The notes below the pieces were generated by a model. It was not told the DNA's origin, did not search any database, and saw only the letters and a list, made by a program, of their open reading frames with translations. The translations under genes and the position numbers were made by a program. 11,153 nt of DNA from Verrucomicrobiota bacterium. GTDB lineage: Bacteria > Verrucomicrobiota > Verrucomicrobiia > Chthoniobacterales > UBA10450. The stretch lies in contig QHNF01000048.1 in NCBI GenBank assembly GCA_003218345.1, positions 609 to 11,761 on the forward strand, written 5' to 3'. This document shows, piece after piece, positions 6,860 through 11,153 of this stretch. Each line of letters begins with the position of its first letter. Positions within the stretch are counted from its first letter, which is position 1.

Positions 6860-6875
6860 CTCCTTGTAAAAGCGA

Positions 6876-7898
6876 GTGAACATTTTGCTACTTCAACTTA
6901 AGCGGATCGGGGATCTGATCCTAACGACTCCCGCCGTCGCGGCCGTGCGTGAAAACATTCCAGACGCGCAAATCACGATCGTCATTTCCAGTGAATGCGC
7001 CGACCTACTGCCAGCGATTTCAAATGTCGATCGCATTCTGATGGCGCGCCGCAATCTGCGTGACCTCGGTCTCTTTGTTACCGTGGCAAGTACAAGATTT
7101 GATTACTGCATCGATTTCACACGAAACGATCGCTCCGCATTTCTTGCATTTTTATCCGGCGCGCGGAAACGCATCGTGTCTTATCGGGTGCGCGACCAGT
7201 CGAGAACCCGCGCACGCGTTTACACGGATTTTGTTAGCGCTCGTATGCGGGACATGCACACAATAGACTACAATCTTGCTCTACTTGGACCACTCGGCAC
7301 CGGGGATGTTTCCGGCGCCCTGCGTATGCAAGTGCCGCAAACGTCGCGCGAAAAAGCCGACGCGCTTCGTCGCATCTGGAAGATCAGAAACCCCTATGTC
7401 GTTTTGCATCCCGGCTCGGCGCGCCAGGAAAAACTTTGGGAGCCCGGACGATGGGCGGAGGTCATCGAACGGTTTGGTCGAAATAACGGCATCGATGTTG
7501 TTCTGACCAGCGGAGCGTCACGCCGCGAGCAAACGCATATCGCCGCAATCAAGGACTATATCCAGCAACAGGTCATCGATCTCTCCGGAAAGACCGATTT
7601 GCTCACCCTGGCGGCGTTGATTGGGGAGGCGCGGCTTCTCGTGACAGTCGATTCCGCTCCGATGCATCTCGCAGCCGCGACACGCACACCGCAAGTGATC
7701 CTGTTTGGGCCAACCAACCCATTTCACTGGCGACCCAGGGAAAGTCCGGCACTCATTTTACAAGGAAAATCAGCCGCTCCGTCGACCGAGTTTTCGCCGG
7801 TCCGGCCGCGTTTTCCTATGAGTCAAATCTCGACGGAAGCGGTGATTGGTGCTATGGATTCGCTGCTGTCGCTTCATGCGGCGGCGCAAATTTCATGA
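6876..7898 (+). CDS. GT9 glycosyltransferase, heptosyltransferase III (WaaQ)-like
   Basis: A second ADP-heptose:LPS heptosyltransferase-family protein, 340 aa, of normal length. It starts at GTG 6876 directly with the first strand, MNILLLQLKRIGDLILTTPA, where D13 is the expected catalytic Asp. The donor half shows LHPGSARQEKLWEPGRWAEV (177-196) and TVDSAPMHLAAATRTPQVIL (257-276), then FGPTNPFHW. It lacks the cysteine group near the C-terminus seen in the upstream GT9 protein, so the two are different subtypes, not a recent duplication; WaaQ and related branch-adding enzymes also lack it. It could transfer a further heptose or another ADP- or UDP-linked sugar. The stop codon overlaps the ATG of the exporter gene (ATGA, 7895-7898), tying their translation together. 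A palindrome lies just upstream of its start. Confidence 0.87.
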   Translation: MNILLLQLKRIGDLILTTPAVAAVRENIPDAQITIVISSECADLLPAISNVDRILMARRNLRDLGLFVTVASTRFDYCIDFTRNDRSAFLAFLSGARKRIVSYRVRDQSRTRARVYTDFVSARMRDMHTIDYNLALLGPLGTGDVSGALRMQVPQTSREKADALRRIWKIRNPYVVLHPGSARQEKLWEPGRWAEVIERFGRNNGIDVVLTSGASRREQTHIAAIKDYIQQQVIDLSGKTDLLTLAALIGEARLLVTVDSAPMHLAAATRTPQVILFGPTNPFHWRPRESPALILQGKSAAPSTEFSPVRPRFPMSQISTEAVIGAMDSLLSLHAAAQIS

Positions 7899-9748
7899 GC
7901 GGCGGAAAAGCGGCTAAGAAAAAGCAGTCATTCTGGCAAACGTTACGCACGGCTTCCGGCTCGTACCGGCGGTTGTACGGTTTTATCCTCGGTCTGGGGT
8001 TAGGTCTTGCCTACGGCGGGGTCAGTTCGCTTTTCCCATTGGCGATTGCACGCGTGACGAGCACGATTTTCCACGGCGCCGCTCCTAATCCGATGGCCTT
8101 GAGATCAAATCTTGGAGTCCTGGATACAGGCCCGAAAGTCAATTCGATCGTTCTTATTTGTCTCGCCATCCCGGCGATTATGACCGTGCGCAGCCTCTGT
8201 TCGTACGGCAATTCCTACTACATGAATTGGGTAAGTAACAAGGTCGTCACTGATATCCGGAGTCAACTTTTCAGCAAGATGGTTCGTCACTCGATGGATT
8301 TTTTTAACAAGGCGCGTTCGGGATTTTTGATGTCGCGCATCACGAACGACACCCGCATCATGCAGATGGCCTTGACCACTGTCAGTAGCGATATTTTCAA
8401 ACAACCGATCACGATTATTGGCGCAATCGGCGTTCTCCTCGTGATGGATTGGAAATTTACTGTCGTCACGCTGATTCTTTTTCCAACCTGTTTGCTGCCG
8501 CTTCGCATTTATGGCCGCCGAGCGCGAAACGCCGTGCAAAGCGAACAGGAAGGTATGGGCGAAATGGTCGTGACGATGCAGGAAACGTTCGCTGGCATTC
8601 GCGTGATCAAGTCCTTTGCGCGTGAAGCACACCAGGAAAAGGAATTCAAGCGCAGCAATCAAATGCAGTTCGCGCAGATGATGCGCATGATCCGATCGAT
8701 GGAAGCCGTGGGACCGCTGGTCGAAATCATCGCGGCGATCGGTGTGGGAATGGCGTTGCTTTATGTTTACGCCGCAAACCTGAGCGCCGGCCGATTTTTT
8801 GGACTGATCTCAGGCATTTTCATTCTCTACGATCCGATCAAGACGCTTAGCAGGATCCACATCGTGATGCAGCGATCAATCGCAGCTACTAACGGTATTT
8901 TTTCAATTCTTGATTCAGAGCCCGCCGTGCAGGATGCGCCAGACGCCATGGTGCTGAGCTCGTCACGAGGCCAAATTGATTTTGAGAATGTGACATTCCG
9001 CTATGCAAACACTGTCACAGATGCCATCAGCAATCTGACCTTGCGTATCGAGCCCGGGAAAACCCATGCCCTGGTCGGCGCAAGCGGCGCGGGCAAAAGC
9101 ACCATTCTCTCGCTGATCCTGCGCTTATACGACCCAACTTCTGGCGCTGTGAAAATCGATGGCCGCGATCTGCGCTCGGTCACGCAAAAATCGTTGCGCG
9201 AACAAATCGGGCTCGTTACTCAGGAGACGTTTCTGTTTCACGACACCATCTTCAACAATATCCAGTTCGGCCGGCTCGATGCTACGCCAGAAGAAGTTTA
9301 CGAAGCAGCGAGAGCTGCTTACGCACACGAGTTCATTATGGCTCAGCCAAAGGGTTACCAAACAGTCATTGGTGACAAGGGATGCCTTCTTTCCGGCGGA
9401 CAACAGCAGCGTCTCGCAATCGGACGCGCTGTTCTAAAGAACGCGCCAATTCTTTTACTCGATGAAGCCACTTCATCGCTCGATTCCGAATCGGAAAAAC
9501 AAATCCAAAAGGCCCTGGCTGAACTCGCTACTGGACGCACGGTAATCGCCATCGCGCACCGCCTCTCCACCGTTTTATCCGCCGATCAAATCATCGTCAT
9601 GGATTGCGGCCGCATCAAGGAGATCGGCACGCACGGCGAGTTGCTCGAGAAATCCGGTTACTATCGGCGGTTGTACGATCACCAATTCAATCGTGCTCAG
9701 GAGGAAAGCGCAGCCGAAATAGGCATTCTTGTTGAGGAACTCGTGTAG
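7895..9748 (+). CDS. msbA: MsbA-type lipid A/ABC exporter half-transporter
   Basis: A 617-aa fused permease-ATPase, working as a homodimer in the inner membrane. Residues 1-330 form the six-helix exporter domain, with hydrophobic stretches at about 28-50, 84-105, 168-205 and 273-312; an extended loop (about 56-82) follows the first helix. The ATPase domain carries Walker A GASGAGKS (395-402), the Q-loop VTQETF (441-446), signature LSGGQ (499-503), Walker B ILLLDE (519-524, catalytic E524), the D-loop SLD (528-530) and the switch His in IAHRLS (H555). All motifs are intact, so it should be active. MsbA flips lipid A-core from the inner to the outer leaflet; the adjacent heptosyltransferase genes and ATGA coupling favour that over drug export, but sequence alone does not separate these close relatives. 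The long mixed C-terminal tail (600-617) is acidic. Confidence 0.85.
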   Translation: MSGGKAAKKKQSFWQTLRTASGSYRRLYGFILGLGLGLAYGGVSSLFPLAIARVTSTIFHGAAPNPMALRSNLGVLDTGPKVNSIVLICLAIPAIMTVRSLCSYGNSYYMNWVSNKVVTDIRSQLFSKMVRHSMDFFNKARSGFLMSRITNDTRIMQMALTTVSSDIFKQPITIIGAIGVLLVMDWKFTVVTLILFPTCLLPLRIYGRRARNAVQSEQEGMGEMVVTMQETFAGIRVIKSFAREAHQEKEFKRSNQMQFAQMMRMIRSMEAVGPLVEIIAAIGVGMALLYVYAANLSAGRFFGLISGIFILYDPIKTLSRIHIVMQRSIAATNGIFSILDSEPAVQDAPDAMVLSSSRGQIDFENVTFRYANTVTDAISNLTLRIEPGKTHALVGASGAGKSTILSLILRLYDPTSGAVKIDGRDLRSVTQKSLREQIGLVTQETFLFHDTIFNNIQFGRLDATPEEVYEAARAAYAHEFIMAQPKGYQTVIGDKGCLLSGGQQQRLAIGRAVLKNAPILLLDEATSSLDSESEKQIQKALAELATGRTVIAIAHRLSTVLSADQIIVMDCGRIKEIGTHGELLEKSGYYRRLYDHQFNRAQEESAAEIGILVEELV

Positions 9749-9782
9749 CGATTTTGGGGAGCATATGTCATAGCCTCTCGCA

Positions 9783-10508
9783 ATGCCCTTCAATATCGAC
9801 CTGCACACGCATTCTTTTTTTTCCGGGGACGGTGTCTCCAGCCCGGAAGATCTGATCGCGGCTGCACGCGGCAAAGGCTTGCACGGCATCGCCATTACCG
9901 ATCACAACACCTGTGACGCAGTCAATTATTTACTCGAAAAAGGCCTAATGCGCCTCGATGGATTGCCAGTCGATGATTTCCTCGTTTTGCCCGGAGTCGA
10001 AGTGACGACCGCCGATGGCCATCTTCTGTGTATCGGCGCGGAGCTTTCGTATTTGAAAGGAAAACCGGCGCGCCAAGTTTGCGACGTTATTCACGAGCGC
10101 GGCGGTCTCGCTATTCCGCCGCATCCCTACGATATGTTCCGCGCCGGAATCCGCCTCTCCACGCTGGAAACACTGTCCATTGATGCCATCGAAGTGTTCA
10201 ATGCTGCGACAACATTGCGCCGCTATAATCGTTACGCTTTCAAATACGCGCAGATTCGCGGTTTGCCCATGACTGCGGCGAGCGACGCGCACCATGCCGC
10301 TGCCGTTGGGACTGCTTACACGATCGTCAATACCGACGATTTTTCCGTGAAAGGAATTCTCGCGCAAATCCTAAAGAGCAATGAATTGAATCAAAAATAC
10401 CAGACTCCACGCGACAGCCTTCGCAAGACCTGGAACAACTGGTTACGACTCCGGCGCCGAAAAAAAATCCCCGAGTTAGCGGCGAAAGACAGTCACAACG
10501 GCGGCTGA
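9783..10508 (+). CDS. PHP-domain metal-dependent phosphoesterase
   Basis: A 241-aa protein of the polymerase and histidinol phosphatase (PHP) superfamily, which hydrolyses phosphoester bonds with a metal cluster. Metal ligands visible in order: H8 and H10 (DLHTHS), D16 (SGDG), D40 and H41 (ITDHNT), E73 (PGVEV), H80, H114 (IPPHPYD), D168 and H170 (ASDAHH). This pattern resembles the TrpH/YciV-like nucleotide or oligonucleotide phosphatases, but here a short chain lacks their inserted domain. The C-terminal 30 residues are strongly basic. It follows the exporter gene by 34 bases and is likely in the same transcript. The best ribosome binding site (GGGGAG, 9757-9762) precedes an in-frame ATG at 9765 that stops at once (ATG TCA TAG), so translation must begin at 9783. 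A sugar-phosphate substrate linked to LPS is possible but unproven. Confidence 0.87.
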   Translation: MPFNIDLHTHSFFSGDGVSSPEDLIAAARGKGLHGIAITDHNTCDAVNYLLEKGLMRLDGLPVDDFLVLPGVEVTTADGHLLCIGAELSYLKGKPARQVCDVIHERGGLAIPPHPYDMFRAGIRLSTLETLSIDAIEVFNAATTLRRYNRYAFKYAQIRGLPMTAASDAHHAAAVGTAYTIVNTDDFSVKGILAQILKSNELNQKYQTPRDSLRKTWNNWLRLRRRKKIPELAAKDSHNGG

Positions 10509-10541
10509 TTCGAGGACAGTGATCTAACGCTTTCACGTTTC

Positions 10542-10827
10542 ATGTCCGCTTACGTCATTGTTGAAATCAATATTGCCGATCCTGTCGGTTACGAAGAGTA
10601 CAAAAAACTCGCCGGCGCGACGGTGGAGAAGTACGGGGGGAAATACATCGTCCGTGGCGGCAGAACCGAAGTGCTAAGGCGATTGGAAACCGAACCGCGT
10701 CGTTGTGCTTCAATTTGAATCAGCGCAGCGCGCCAAAGACTGGCTGAATTCCGAAGAATATCAGGAGCCGCGCAAGATGCGGCACCGTACGGCCAAGACA
10801 AATATGATCTTGGTCGAAGGAGTTTAG
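10542..10827 (+). pseudogene. DUF1330 family protein, frameshifted
   Basis: DUF1330 proteins are small (about 95 aa) ferredoxin-fold dimers of unknown function. The first frame from ATG 10542 gives MSAYVIVEINIADPVGYEEY and continues to RGGRTEVL, then runs into unrelated residues and stops at TGA 10716-10718. The expected remainder is in another frame: DWKPNRVVVLQFESAQRAKD, then WLNSEEY and ILVEGV before TAG at 10825-10827. The break lies at about 10674-10680 (GTGCTAAGGCGAT). Restoring two bases there would give the usual GTG CTG GAA GGC GAT (VLEGD) and a 95-aa product. So either two bases were lost in the genome or the assembly has an error. Codon use and both halves are otherwise well preserved, which points to a very recent loss or a sequencing fault. 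Nothing links it to the LPS genes in function. Confidence 0.82.
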
Positions 10828-10860
10828 CTTTAGCTTCCTCCGCTTGAGGCGCGTCTCATT

Positions 10861-11153
10861 TTAGGGGCGCAGCGCAGGAGCTAATTGCCGCTGTTTCATC
10901 TCGCGCTTTTTCAGCACGATCATGAGCTGGTACCAGGCGAGCAGTCGGCAGAGCACCCAGCCACGGTAGCCGTCACGGAAACCTTGCTGCCAGATGTAAT
11001 GATAAAGAAATCGCAGCGCCGGACGGAATGGAACCCTCATTGTGAGCTTCTTCTGCCAGCGCTTGCGTTCCATCGCCGTTCCGAAGGGCGTTGCTCGCAA
11101 TGTTTTTCCACTTGCTCCCTGATGCAGCTGTTCAGATACCATCGCTTCCCATG
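10861..11153 (-). CDS. GT2-type glycosyltransferase, C-terminal part (partial)
   Basis: The open frame runs off the right edge; the ATG at 11142 is probably internal, as the frame continues upstream to the window end (WEA before it). The visible 97 residues contain RVPFRPALRFLYHYIWQQGF (residues 35-54 counted from that Met), then RDGYRGWVLCRLLAWYQLM and a basic end. This mix of aromatic amphipathic helices with GFxDGxxG is typical of the C-terminal tail of family 2 glycosyltransferases that act on LPS core (WaaE/KdtX-like), in which the tail helps membrane attachment. The catalytic GT-A domain with its DXD motif is outside the window. It converges with the DUF1330 remnant, with 33 bases between the stops. 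Confidence 0.7.
   Translation of the reverse strand, partial: WEAMVSEQLHQGASGKTLRATPFGTAMERKRWQKKLTMRVPFRPALRFLYHYIWQQGFRDGYRGWVLCRLLAWYQLMIVLKKREMKQRQLAPALRP

Noticed and set aside
4367..7898. The two GT9 genes as a recent tandem duplication
   Set aside because: They share only family motifs; the cysteine group, length and N-terminal extension differ, so they are distinct subtypes.
8105..8662. 185-codon - strand ORF opposite the exporter gene
   Set aside because: The + strand encodes an intact ABC exporter here; the antisense product is His/Asn/Arg-rich with no family features.
10828..10860. CCTC/GAGG hairpin followed by CATTTTAG between the two convergent genes as a terminator
   Set aside because: The stem is only four pairs and the T-run is short and some bases away; not enough to call a terminator.

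Overview
The window looks like a chromosomal fragment of a Gram-negative soil bacterium. The lipopolysaccharide (LPS) genes (two heptosyltransferase-family proteins, an MsbA-type flippase, several core-type glycosyltransferases) require an outer membrane. The mid-50s GC content, GTG/TTG starts, REP-like palindromes between genes and several gene types recall Verrucomicrobiota of the Chthoniobacterales/Udaeobacter kind. That placement is from memory of such genomes and is an inference; no rRNA or marker gene is present to prove it.

Left part (1-2208, all + strand): the last 29 codons of a gene with a coiled-coil-like C-terminus; a small AT-rich orphan ORF; an FHA-domain protein with a C-terminal membrane anchor; a HAD phosphatase; and a STAS anti-anti-sigma-like protein. 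The FHA and STAS proteins suggest phosphorylation-dependent signalling, but no kinase, phosphatase partner or sigma factor gene lies in the window.

At 2202-2351 is a compact element bounded by perfect 24-bp inverted repeats and containing four small hairpins. It sits between two convergent genes and supplies the TAG stop codon of both. Leftward from it runs a WaaG-like GT4 glycosyltransferase gene (- strand, 2345-3442).

Right part (3671-10508, + strand) is a cell-envelope cluster: a 2-oxoglutarate/Fe(II) oxygenase of alphaproteobacterial flavour, a WaaF-type GT9 heptosyltransferase, a GT4 glycosyltransferase, a second GT9 protein (WaaQ-like), an MsbA-type ABC exporter translationally coupled to it by ATGA, and a PHP-family metallo-phosphoesterase. 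Together these would build the inner core of LPS and flip the lipid A-core across the inner membrane. A frameshifted DUF1330 gene follows. The window ends in the C-terminal part of a GT2 glycosyltransferase on the - strand.

No RNA gene, CRISPR array, prophage or transposase gene was seen, and no non-coding stretch exceeds 300 bases. The most notable structures are the palindromic repeats (2202-2351, 5466-5487, 6842-6859), one of which appears to have become part of a protein's C-terminus. I did not find a convincing wholly new system; the cluster is best read as a variant LPS locus with some odd additions.
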